Below, one piece after another: positions 29,417 to 37,410 of a DNA stretch of 64,000 bases; position 1 is the stretch's first letter; every line of letters starts with the position of its first letter. Source of the DNA: Mycolicibacterium sp. GTDB taxonomy: Bacteria > Actinomycetota > Actinomycetes > Mycobacteriales > Mycobacteriaceae. Location: positions 1 to 64,000 of the forward strand of contig NZ_JAEMTA010000001.1 of assembly GCF_016462545.1 (NCBI RefSeq). The letters run 5' to 3'. The notes under the pieces were generated by a model that saw only the letters and a program-made list of their open reading frames with translations, was not told the origin of the DNA and did not search any database. Made by a program: the position numbers and the translations under genes.

Positions 29417-30466
29417 GTGGACCGTATTCGGGCCCCAGAGGTTTCGCCAACACGGTGTTCCGTTGTGGCCGACCGCATCGCGGTCGCCTTCGAGCAGGCG
29501 GAGGACCTCGCCTCCATCATCGCCAACGCATCGCCGTCGCTAACTCGCACTCTCGAATTGATCAGCGGTCGTTTGGTTTCGGTACTCGACACGGAGTCCG
29601 GCATCCGAAGCCCCACGAGCCGGTACGCCACCCTGGCACTGGTCGAGATCGGTTTTAGGTGCGCAGAGCTCGACCTGATCGTCGACGAGGCGGTTGAGGC
29701 ACAGCTCGCGGATACATCAGAACACCGGCGCCGTCGCGTCGGCGATGCCGAGGAGACTGCGATTCTGGCGGCCACGTCATCGGTGCAGCAACAACTGGCC
29801 TTGGCCCGCACGTACTTTACGAGAACCGCGGATTCGGCGTTGAGGGAAAGCGATCGGGCCACTCATGCACGGGCCTGCCGGTTCCTTGCCGACGGATTCG
29901 ACGACGCAACCCGCAACGAGTTGTTCGACGCCTTGACCCAACTTCACGCTCAGCCTCAACGCGAGCACCCCGACGATGCTATCGAGCGAAACTTTGACGA
30001 TCCGTTCGGCTTTCTTCGGATCGAGACAGTTCGCGGCCGACTTCGGCGAGAAGTGGCGAAGGCACTTGCCGCGCTGACCGCCGACGACAGTCGTCGGAGC
30101 CGCGTATGGGTGGCGGCCCAGCAGCTGGCGGTGTCCGGCGAAGCCCTCGATGCCAACACTGTGGGCTATGTCGGGTACACCATCGGGAAGGCCGGATATG
30201 CCCGCCACATGCCCTGGGCGACTTTGGCTTGCAGCCCCGACTGGGAGATCCGCCGGCTCGCCGCGGCCTTGATTCCGTTGTCAAACCAGCTGGATGAGGA
30301 ACTCGTCGACCGGCTCGCCGTGGATCCCCAGACATACGTCCGTCGCGAGCTCGCACAGTCGATCGCGAATCTGGCCGCCGACGGCTCCTCGCAAGCAGCG
30401 GTGCTCGAAGCGGCACGTGTCCGGCTGGGCGCCGACGTCAGTTTCGGGGTCCGCCGCGCTCTGTAA
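29417..30466 (+). CDS. Helical repeat (HEAT-like) protein, unknown role
   Basis: A 349-aa, mostly helical protein. The C-terminal third has HEAT-like pairs (CSPDWEIRRLAAALIPLSNQ, VDPQTYVRRELAQSIANLAA) ending LGADVSFGVRRAL. The N-terminal half is acidic and helical (LTRTLELISGRLVSVLDTES). GTG 29417 is the first start; GTG 29465 (VADRIAVAFEQ) is an alternative and no strong ribosome site separates them. It lies 137 bases behind the kinase on the same strand and is the last gene before attR. It may be a protein-interaction partner or kinase target, but that rests on position alone. Confidence 0.6.
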   Translation: MDRIRAPEVSPTRCSVVADRIAVAFEQAEDLASIIANASPSLTRTLELISGRLVSVLDTESGIRSPTSRYATLALVEIGFRCAELDLIVDEAVEAQLADTSEHRRRRVGDAEETAILAATSSVQQQLALARTYFTRTADSALRESDRATHARACRFLADGFDDATRNELFDALTQLHAQPQREHPDDAIERNFDDPFGFLRIETVRGRLRREVAKALAALTADDSRRSRVWVAAQQLAVSGEALDANTVGYVGYTIGKAGYARHMPWATLACSPDWEIRRLAAALIPLSNQLDEELVDRLAVDPQTYVRRELAQSIANLAADGSSQAAVLEAARVRLGADVSFGVRRAL

Positions 30467-30812
30467 GCTCCCGGAAGTGAGTCATAGTTGCTGGCAGTGG
30501 GAGACGACACCAGTGCGGTGCATCCGCGTCTGTCAACCGGAGTACACCTACACGCTGAATTCGTCGACGCAAATCAGCGCTCAGTGACTACGTCGTCAAA
30601 GCACCAGTATGACGGTCTGAACTGCGCGTATGCGACGTCCTGACTCAATAAGACGCTGGGCAATAGCTAATAACCTCGAGATGTGAGACGCGTTCCCAGC
30701 AGTGTTACGTCGCGTAACACGCCGAGTCATATCCGCAGGACACGTCACGCATGCGTAACAACGTCATCGAACATTCATCGCAGTTCAGAGTCTGTTTCTG
30801 CAGGAAACGCAC
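30467..30812. other. Gene-free right end of the island
   Basis: No gene is supported between the HEAT-like gene and attR. The stretch is less GC-rich than neighbours and holds a perfect hairpin at 30702-30720 and a related half-site (gcgtaacaac, about 30755). These could be recombinase arm sites or a terminator; neither can be decided from the sequence. Confidence 0.5.
30702..30720. repeat. Perfect 8-bp inverted repeat near attR
   Basis: gtgttacg and cgtaacac are separated by tcg. A similar half-site, cgtaacaac, follows about 35 bases later. It lies about 90 bp inside attR, a fitting place for an integrase or excision-factor binding site. No T-run follows, so a rho-independent terminator is less likely. 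Confidence 0.5.
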
Positions 30813-30837
30813 GGGGTTCGAATCCCCTTAGCTCCAC
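30813..30837 (+). repeat. attR core: second copy of the 25-bp tRNA repeat
   Basis: Exact copy of 31-55. It is followed at once by sequence resembling 60-105 of the left end and by an integrase remnant. This site therefore served as right end of the present island and left end of an older related element. Confidence 0.88.
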
Positions 30838-31083
30838 TTAGAAACCGCAGTTCAGGGACGGTTTCGCAAGTTTCGCAGGGATCGACTCAATAGCGGGGCT
30901 GGTGGCAAGCATCCACGCCCAGAAGACCAACCTCGGAAATGCCTAGGGGCTGTGGTGTGCCGATGGCCGCCAGCGCTCGCTGACGTTCGAGAACCTGCCC
31001 TCGGCGGAGCGGCGCTGGGTGAAGCAGCTCGGCGGCAGCGGCAAGACGATCGCCAACAAGCACGGCTTCCTCTCCGGAGCCCG
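30838..31083 (+). pseudogene. Deletion-derived copy of the island integrase
   Basis: From 30843 the sequence follows the left end of the island (aaccgcag, ggtttcg, cgcagggatc). GTG 30902 begins the same start as the intact integrase (VASIHAQK), but a TAG follows after 14 codons (30944). Similarity to 177-243 continues (GRQRSLTFENLPSAE) and then jumps at about 31013 to the equivalent of 477-545 (RWVKQLGGSGKTIANKHG), an internal loss of about 234 bp. It stops at 31083, where a TetR fragment begins on the other strand. Confidence 0.88.
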
Positions 31084-31283
31084 GCCACCGCCTCGGCCCA
31101 CGACAGCAGATGCACCCGACCAATCGGGTCGGCTCCAGTCACTGCCCCCAGGTACACCTCGACGAAACTCAGCAACCCCGCGGCGCCACCCTGCTCCACG
31201 GCGTGTCGGGTGTGTTCGACGAAGAAGTCGTCGACCACGGTGTTGAGTCGTTCGATCAGTGCGGCCTTCGACCCGACCGCCAT
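31084..31283 (-). pseudogene. TetR-family regulator fragment
   Basis: About 67 codons read GSKAALIERLNTVVDDFFVE, then LLSFVEVYLGAVTG and IGRVHLLSWAEAVAGL. This is the part right after the HTH of a TetR protein (normally ...YxxFGSKAALI...) and the first helices of the ligand domain. The HTH itself is missing on the upstream side, where only 70 bases separate it from the acyl-CoA dehydrogenase stop. The 3' half is cut off by the integrase remnant. Confidence 0.65.
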
Positions 31284-31353
31284 CGCACTCCTCGCCGTCG
31301 GAGTCCACCGTAGCGCCGGCTGTCAGCCCGATGGATCACGCCATCCCGACGGT

Positions 31354-32523
31354 TCAGGCCGTCAGCAGTGCACGCGACATCACGATGTGTTGAATTTGGT
31401 TGGTGCCCTCGTAGATCTGGGTGATCTTGGCGTCACGCATCATGCGTTCGACCGGAAAGTCGCGGGTGTACCCGGCGCCGCCGAGGAGTTGGACGGCTGA
31501 TTCGGTGACGTCCATCGCGACGTCGGAGGCGAAGCACTTGGCCGCCGCGGAGATGAAGCCGAGCCCGGGCTCACCCCGGTGGGCGCGCGCTGCGGCGGTG
31601 TAGACCATGAGTCGCGCCGCCTCGAGTTTCATGGCCATCTCGGCGAGTTCGAACTGGATGGCTTGAAAAGTGGAGATCGACTTTCCGAATTGCTTGCGCT
31701 CCTTGGTATAGGCGATGGCGATGTCCAGTGCGCCCTGGGCGACGCCGACGGCTTGTGCGCCCACGGTGGGACGGGTGTGGTCCAGGGTCTTGAGCGCCGT
31801 CTTCAGGCCACTTCCGGGTTCACCGATCATCCGTTCGCCGGGGATGAAGCAGTTCTCGAAGTAGAGTTCTGTGGTCGGTGAGCCCTTGATGCCCATCTTG
31901 CGCTCCTTCGGTCCGACGACGAAGCCCTCGTCGTCCGCGTGCACCATGAATGCCGAGACGCCGTTGGCGCCCTTGTCCGGATCGGTCACCGCCATCACGG
32001 TGTACCAGGTGGACCTGCCGCCGTTGGTGATCCAGCACTTGGTGCCGTTGAGGACCCAGCCGTCCCCGTCGGCGCGAGCTCGGGTGCGCATGCCGGCGGG
32101 GTCGGATCCGGCTTCACGTTCGGAGAGTGCATAGGACGCCATCGCGCCGTCGGCGATGTCGGGAAGGACCGTCTTCTTGAGTTCGTCGCAGCCGGCGAGG
32201 ATGAGCCCCATGGTGCCCAACTTGTTCACCGCGGGTATCAGCGATGACGAGCAGCAACCGCGGGCGACCTCTTCGACCACGATGCAGGTGGCCACGCCGT
32301 CGGCTCCCTGACCGCCGTAGGCCTCGGGAACGTGGACGGCGTTGAAGCCGGATTGGTTGAGTGCGTCGAGGGCTTCTTGCGGGAAGCGTTCTTGCTCATC
32401 ACAGTCCGCGGCGTGCGGGACGATGTTGCGTTCGGTGAGCGCGCGGATCGCGGCGCGCAGTTCGTGGTGCTCGTCGGTGAGGCTGAACAAGTCGAACGAA
32501 GGATCAGTGGCGGCGGTCATCAT
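31354..32523 (-). CDS. Acyl-CoA dehydrogenase, FadE25-like
   Basis: A 389-aa flavoprotein that would oxidise acyl-CoA to enoyl-CoA in beta-oxidation. It follows the mycobacterial FadE25 type closely: YALSEREAGSDPAGMRTRA, CWITNGG, GIKGSPTTELYFENC, GGAGYTRDFPVERMMRDAK and the catalytic-base motif YEGTNQIQ. ATG 32523 (or the adjacent ATG 32520) has a tggaga site six bases upstream; longer starts lack one. It is the last gene of a four-gene leftward operon, 28 bases after the FAD oxidoreductase. A broken TetR gene lies directly downstream. Confidence 0.88.
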   Translation of the reverse strand: MMTAATDPSFDLFSLTDEHHELRAAIRALTERNIVPHAADCDEQERFPQEALDALNQSGFNAVHVPEAYGGQGADGVATCIVVEEVARGCCSSSLIPAVNKLGTMGLILAGCDELKKTVLPDIADGAMASYALSEREAGSDPAGMRTRARADGDGWVLNGTKCWITNGGRSTWYTVMAVTDPDKGANGVSAFMVHADDEGFVVGPKERKMGIKGSPTTELYFENCFIPGERMIGEPGSGLKTALKTLDHTRPTVGAQAVGVAQGALDIAIAYTKERKQFGKSISTFQAIQFELAEMAMKLEAARLMVYTAAARAHRGEPGLGFISAAAKCFASDVAMDVTESAVQLLGGAGYTRDFPVERMMRDAKITQIYEGTNQIQHIVMSRALLTA

Positions 32524-32551
32524 TGCGGTCTCCATTTCGGTGGGGGTGTCG

Positions 32552-33967
32552 TCAGTGGTCGAGGTGGGTGAGCGCGGCCTGCGCGGCAAGGTGTCCACAC
32601 ATTCCGTGCGCACCAGGTCCTGGCGGGGTGGCAGCCGAGCAGATGTACATCCCCGGAACGCCGATGGTGTAGGGCGAGAGCGTCAGTCGCGGTCCAAAGA
32701 CGAGTTGTCGGATGTCCTTGGCTCCGGTCATGATGTCGCCGCCGACGAAATTGGAGTTGTAGATGGCCATGTCCGTCGTGGAACGGGTGGAGTGACCGAC
32801 GATGCGCTCGCGGAAGCCGGGCGCGAACCTCTCGATCTGGGCAACGATGGCCTCAGTCGCGTCACCGGTGTAGCCGTTGGGCACGTGCGCATAGGTCCAA
32901 ACCGGGTGGATCTCACCGACGGATCGCTGCGGATCGGCCAGATACTGCTGGCCGACCAGGACGAACGGCCTCTGCGGCATCCGTCCGGCGTGGATGTCAC
33001 GCTCGGTCGCGGCGAGCTCGGCGAAGGTGCCGACGACGTGCACGGTTCCGGCCCGGCGGGCGTCGCGATTGGTCCACGGAACTCCGCCGTCGACCGCGAA
33101 GTCGACCTTGAACGCACCGGGGCCACGCCGGAAGTGTCTGTAGGCATTCGCGATTCGTCGTGGCAGCCGGTCACCGAGGATCCCGGCGATCGATTCCGGC
33201 GCAACATCGAACATGGTCACGTCGGAAGGCGGCAGCTGTGTCGCCGCATCGATGCGCACGCCGGTCTCGATCTTGCCGCCGAGATCCTCGAACAACGCGG
33301 CCAGCGCCGTGGTGATCGAGTGGGAGCCACCGGCGGCGACGGCCCAACCGTGCCGGTGTCCGGCGGTGAGGATACCCAGTCCGATTGCGGAGGTCATCGG
33401 GTAGTGCAGCGGGCGGAAGGCATGCGCCGCAACACCTCCGAACAAGGCACGCGCCTCGGGCATCTGAAACCAACGGGCCAGGGTGGCGGCGGGCAACACC
33501 GTCGGCCCGCCGAATCGAGCCAACGCGGCCGGATGGTGCGGCAACCGCAACAACGGTCCCATGATGTCTTCGGAGAGGGCGTCGAAACTCCGCGACGGTC
33601 CGCCGAACAAGGCTCGCCACTTCCTGCCGTCGGCGCCGAGACCGTCGGCGGTGGTGTCGACCGAACGGTGCAGCACTCCGCCGGTGCCGCCGTCGAGTGG
33701 GTGGGCGCAGTCGATCTCGGGCAGTCGCCACGACAGGCCGTACCGTTGCAGGTCCAGGCTGGTGAGAAATGGTGAACCGACGGCCATCGGATGGATTGCG
33801 GAGCAGTGGTCGTGTAGCAGACCCGGCACGATCGCTTCGCTGCTGCGGGTGCCGCCGCCGATCTCGCTGGCAGCTTCCAGTACGGTCGTCTGCACTCCCG
33901 CTCGGGCCAGGGTGACCGCGGCGGCCAGGCCGTTCGGCCCGGCTCCCACGATGGTCGCCGTGCTCAT
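32552..33967 (-). CDS. FAD-dependent oxidoreductase, phytoene desaturase/PYROXD2-like
   Basis: A 471-aa protein with an N-terminal dinucleotide-binding motif (ATIVGAGPNGLAAAVTLARA), an IGGGTRSSE second glycine segment and a C-terminal FAD contact (PGMYICSAATPPGPGAHGMCG). It resembles the NAD(P)/FAD amine-oxidase-like group that includes phytoene desaturases. The exact substrate is unknown; in this operon a lipid or polyketide-like acyl chain is likely. ATG 33967 overlaps the stop of the DUF3556-type gene as ATGA, showing translational coupling. Confidence 0.82.
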   Translation of the reverse strand: MSTATIVGAGPNGLAAAVTLARAGVQTTVLEAASEIGGGTRSSEAIVPGLLHDHCSAIHPMAVGSPFLTSLDLQRYGLSWRLPEIDCAHPLDGGTGGVLHRSVDTTADGLGADGRKWRALFGGPSRSFDALSEDIMGPLLRLPHHPAALARFGGPTVLPAATLARWFQMPEARALFGGVAAHAFRPLHYPMTSAIGLGILTAGHRHGWAVAAGGSHSITTALAALFEDLGGKIETGVRIDAATQLPPSDVTMFDVAPESIAGILGDRLPRRIANAYRHFRRGPGAFKVDFAVDGGVPWTNRDARRAGTVHVVGTFAELAATERDIHAGRMPQRPFVLVGQQYLADPQRSVGEIHPVWTYAHVPNGYTGDATEAIVAQIERFAPGFRERIVGHSTRSTTDMAIYNSNFVGGDIMTGAKDIRQLVFGPRLTLSPYTIGVPGMYICSAATPPGPGAHGMCGHLAAQAALTHLDH

Positions 33968-35787
33968 GCCAGCGCTCCGTGCCCGTTGCTGCGCTTGTCG
34001 CTGTTCAGGGCCTGATCGACGCGCTGCCGCTCCGTCACCAGTGACCAGGTGACCTCGGTCGGGATCGGACCGTTGGGGAGCCACGGCTGTTCAGCCACGG
34101 CGTCGGCCACCTTCCAGGTGCCGCGTTCGATCACGCCGAGCGCGGCGTCGATCACCTTGTAGCGCTGGACCTTGCTTGCCCAGCCCTGCGACTCGACCCA
34201 GACGACGACGAGTTCGCCGGGTTCGAAGGCCGCTTCGCGTTGCACGGCAGTGATGAGGTCTTCGTCATGCAGGTGTCCGTCGCCGAAGTTGAACCCGATC
34301 AGAGAGTTGCAGGTGAACTCGGCCTCCCGCACGCTGCGAGTGTTGATGTCCGGCAACGACTTCAGCAGTACCGAGAACAGGCCGCGCCCCTGGCTGTGCA
34401 TCGTGCGCCACGCGATCGTCGACTGCATGGTGATCTCGGCCCACTGCGGCTCGTACCCGAACTCGACGAATTGATCGACCTGGTTCTTGGCGGTGCGGGT
34501 GACCTTGTTGAGCTTCTCCTCGGCGCCAGGGGTGAACGCCCACACCGCGGAGGCCCAGTTCCCGGCGTACTGGCGCATCGACGGCAGGAATGACACCTTG
34601 TCGGGCCGGAAATTGCCCAGGATCGGGAAGAACACCAAGGCGCCCACCAGTAGTGCGGTCAGCCACGGTGAGGACATGTCCGTGATCGCATAGCCATGGG
34701 CCGCCGGGAAGCCGAGGAACAGGAAGACGCTGGCATAGGCGAACAGGACGTTCCATTCCAGCGGCACTGCCAGCGGGAAGGTGGACACGATGAACAAATG
34801 GAAAGCCACCATGACGAGTACGCCGGCCAGAGTCAGCCACCTATTGGTGGAGAACAACAACACCATCGGCGTGGCGATCTCGACCGTGGTGCCCGCGACG
34901 TGCGCCATCACGTCGGCGACGCGGGAGGGGCGCAGGTCGCGCGGGAAGTCGCGGTAGTGCACGCGCTTGATCCACTTGAACGGCATCGATGGGCTGTTGC
35001 TGACCATGGGGGGGATCACGTTGGAGAAGTGCTTGCCGAACTTCGACACACCGGCGCCGACCCACACCACCACGATCAGAAGCTTGAGCGCGATGATCAT
35101 GTCGACGAACGGCAGCACGGTGAAGAACACCAGGGCGGGCAGATACTGCTCACCGCGAGCGCCCAAGAAGACGATCTTGTCCCGCAGCCCCATCGTCACC
35201 AAGAGGATGATCGGCGCGACGAGGAGTGCCGGGCTGACCAAACCGGACGTGTTGCCCGGAATCGCCCGCGACAGTGAATCACTGTGTGCACCAGGGGAGA
35301 ACAGCGGGACGATCACGCTGACCAGCAGCGCCACGTAGAGGATGACGTCGAACCAGGTGCGCCGATCCCCGCCGGTGAAGGGCATCCACTTCCATGGGCG
35401 CAACCGGATCGTGCCTGGCCGAGCCCAGAACAGGATGCCGCCCGTCATCGGCTTGACCTTCCCGGCCAGGGGTCCCCAGGATCCAGCAACGCCGATGACT
35501 TCGAGCAGCACCGTCCAGAGGATCGCCTTCTGGTAGACGATCGGCTGATTCCACCACTGCAGCACGTGCCAGAATGCGGGCAGTCCAGAGGTCAGCGTGG
35601 CGATCAGAATGCCGCCGAAGGCGTAGAGCAGCACCAGTTTCGCGATGTAGACGGTGTGCACCATCTTGGGTGAGCCGAATCCGTTCTCAGCCCAGTTGAG
35701 CGCGAGGACTCGCGTCCGCTCCATGAGTGGCAGTTGCAGGAAGGTGTCCGGGTCGACGTCGGGTAGATCCGGCTTCATGAATCCCAT
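33964..35787 (-). CDS. DUF3556-type polytopic membrane protein
   Basis: A 607-aa protein. After a conserved-looking N-terminus (MGFMKPDLPDVDPDTFLQLP) there are about nine to ten membrane spans up to residue 410, then a soluble C-terminal domain. The opening and layout fit the actinobacterial DUF3556 membrane family; this identification is from memory of the family. ATG 35787 has a strong aaaggagaag site. It sits between a FadD ligase (33-base gap) and the FAD oxidoreductase (4-base overlap), so it probably serves the same lipid pathway in the cytoplasmic membrane. Function is not established. Confidence 0.75.
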   Translation of the reverse strand: MGFMKPDLPDVDPDTFLQLPLMERTRVLALNWAENGFGSPKMVHTVYIAKLVLLYAFGGILIATLTSGLPAFWHVLQWWNQPIVYQKAILWTVLLEVIGVAGSWGPLAGKVKPMTGGILFWARPGTIRLRPWKWMPFTGGDRRTWFDVILYVALLVSVIVPLFSPGAHSDSLSRAIPGNTSGLVSPALLVAPIILLVTMGLRDKIVFLGARGEQYLPALVFFTVLPFVDMIIALKLLIVVVWVGAGVSKFGKHFSNVIPPMVSNSPSMPFKWIKRVHYRDFPRDLRPSRVADVMAHVAGTTVEIATPMVLLFSTNRWLTLAGVLVMVAFHLFIVSTFPLAVPLEWNVLFAYASVFLFLGFPAAHGYAITDMSSPWLTALLVGALVFFPILGNFRPDKVSFLPSMRQYAGNWASAVWAFTPGAEEKLNKVTRTAKNQVDQFVEFGYEPQWAEITMQSTIAWRTMHSQGRGLFSVLLKSLPDINTRSVREAEFTCNSLIGFNFGDGHLHDEDLITAVQREAAFEPGELVVVWVESQGWASKVQRYKVIDAALGVIERGTWKVADAVAEQPWLPNGPIPTEVTWSLVTERQRVDQALNSDKRSNGHGALA

Positions 35788-35820
35788 GTTCTTCTCCTTT
35801 GTCGTGAGTGGTAATCGGGA

Positions 35821-37287
35821 TCAGTGGGCGGCGGTGAGTCGTTGCCGCAGTTCGGGTTTCGCGATCTTGCCGACCGCGTTCTTGGGGAGGTCGTCGAGTA
35901 TCGTGATCTCGACCGGCAGTTTGTACTTGGACAGTGATTCGGCGAGGTGTTGGCGAATCGCGTCGACCTCGAGGCGCTTGCCGGGATGTAGGGAGACGAA
36001 CAGCACCGGCTCTTCGCCGTATACGGGGTTCGATCGCCCGACGACGGCTGCTTCGGCGACCTCGGAGAGCCCATGCACCACGGCCTCGATTTCACGGGGG
36101 TAGATGTTCTCGCCGCCTCGGATGATCATGTCCTTGGCCCGGTCGACGAGGATCAGGTAGCCGTCCTCGTCGAAGCGGCCGACGTCGCCGGTGTGCAGCC
36201 AGCCGTCGACGACGGTCCTAGCGGTCTCCTCCGGGCGATTGAGGTAACCGCGCATGACGTTCGGTCCCTTGATGACCACTTCGCCGGTCTCCCCGGTTGG
36301 CACCGGCGTACCACTGGGGTCGAGCATGCGGATGCTCTGCCCGGGCAGGGGCAGTCCGACAGTGCCCACCTTGCGTTGACCGGCAGGGGGATTCAGTGTG
36401 CTAGCGCATGTTCCCTCGGATAGTCCGTATCCTTCGACGATCGGGATGCCGTAGCGGGTTTCGAACCGCTCCAGTAGTTCGACGCTGGCCGGGGCGGCAC
36501 CGCAGATGGCGAATCGCACCGAGCTGGTGTCGGGTCGCATCTCGCCGGGCAAACCGCTCAGCATCGTGTAGATCGTCGGTACGGCCGAGAAGTACGTTGC
36601 GCCGCTGCGTTCGATCCGCTCGAAGAACGTCTTCGGGCTGAAACGCCCGGCGATCGTGGTATGGCCGCCGGCCAGCAGCGGCGCCAAAGTGCTGATGACA
36701 ATTCCGTTCACGTGGAACAGCGGCAGGATCAGCAGGCAGTGATCGGCGTCGGTCAGCGACACCGCGTCGATGACGCCGCGACACATGGCGAGCAGATTGG
36801 CGTGGTCGAGCATGACGCCCTTCGGACGGCCCGTGGTCCCGCTGGTGTAGATCAGCAGCGCGAGCCCGTCGTCGGCAGGATCCGTGTCCGGCACCGGCGC
36901 AGAGGCTGTGGCCGCGGTCATGTCTGCTGCTGTCAGCACCGTGTGCGGGCCGGTGTCGAATTCTGGTGCGGCATCGACGATGAGCAGTTTCGCGTTGGCG
37001 TCGGTGAGCTGATAGCCGACCTCGGCGGGTCGCAACGACGGATTGATCGGCGTGACCGCCGCACCCAGACGCCACGCTGCGAACAACGCGACCACCAGTG
37101 CGGTCGTATTCGGCAGCATCGCCGCCACCACGTCACCGGACCTGACGCCGGCCCGATGCATGACGGTGCTGGCGCGGCAGACGGACTCGGCGAACTCACG
37201 GTTGTCGAGGCTGATCTCATCGTCGGCGATGGCAGGCAAGCCCGGGTTGGTCGACGCCCGTAGTCCGGGCAGGTCCCGCAGATTCAT
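35821..37287 (-). CDS. AMP-forming acyl-CoA ligase (FadD type)
   Basis: A 488-aa ligase of the ANL superfamily that activates a carboxylic acid to its acyl-CoA via an acyl-AMP. Motifs present are the P-loop-like [28 protein letters not shown], the GWLHTGDVGRFDEDGYL hinge region and the C-terminal lysine in PKNAVGKIAKPELR. It is shorter than long-chain FadD proteins, closer to the 4-coumarate/short-chain group. The start has aggagg six bases upstream. It is the first gene of the leftward operon, so the pathway likely begins with activation of an imported or lipase-released acid. Confidence 0.88.
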   Translation of the reverse strand: MNLRDLPGLRASTNPGLPAIADDEISLDNREFAESVCRASTVMHRAGVRSGDVVAAMLPNTTALVVALFAAWRLGAAVTPINPSLRPAEVGYQLTDANAKLLIVDAAPEFDTGPHTVLTAADMTAATASAPVPDTDPADDGLALLIYTSGTTGRPKGVMLDHANLLAMCRGVIDAVSLTDADHCLLILPLFHVNGIVISTLAPLLAGGHTTIAGRFSPKTFFERIERSGATYFSAVPTIYTMLSGLPGEMRPDTSSVRFAICGAAPASVELLERFETRYGIPIVEGYGLSEGTCASTLNPPAGQRKVGTVGLPLPGQSIRMLDPSGTPVPTGETGEVVIKGPNVMRGYLNRPEETARTVVDGWLHTGDVGRFDEDGYLILVDRAKDMIIRGGENIYPREIEAVVHGLSEVAEAAVVGRSNPVYGEEPVLFVSLHPGKRLEVDAIRQHLAESLSKYKLPVEITILDDLPKNAVGKIAKPELRQRLTAAH

Positions 37288-37410
37288 GTGTCCTCCTCGG
37301 TGGAGCGCGGCATGTGATGGGTGGCAACGCTATGCAGCGATGTGATGACTGACACCGTCGTCGGCGGATGAAGATCGCTGGGGCTTTTGTGCTCGAGCGA
37401 CAAGGCGGCC

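Larger units (their letters stand above)
31..30837. mobile_element. tRNA-Ala-integrated mobilizable island, about 30.8 kb
   Basis: The element is bounded by the 25-bp att repeats and starts with a tyrosine integrase. It carries small HTH genes of the excisionase/AlpA size class, a MobF relaxase and nested IS elements. The cargo is a PHP-SMC ATPase, a CHAT protease with a giant partner, and a Ser/Thr kinase with a HEAT-like protein. No VirD4-like coupling protein, VirB4 ATPase or other transfer gene is visible, so it would need a helper for transfer. The relaxase is frameshifted, so it may be immobile now. The flanking chromosome to the right consists of housekeeping and catabolic genes. Confidence 0.82.

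Noticed and set aside
32342..33775. Long + strand frame opposite the FAD oxidoreductase and acyl-CoA dehydrogenase
   Set aside because: Low-complexity shadow; the - strand encodes recognisable enzymes with ribosome sites.
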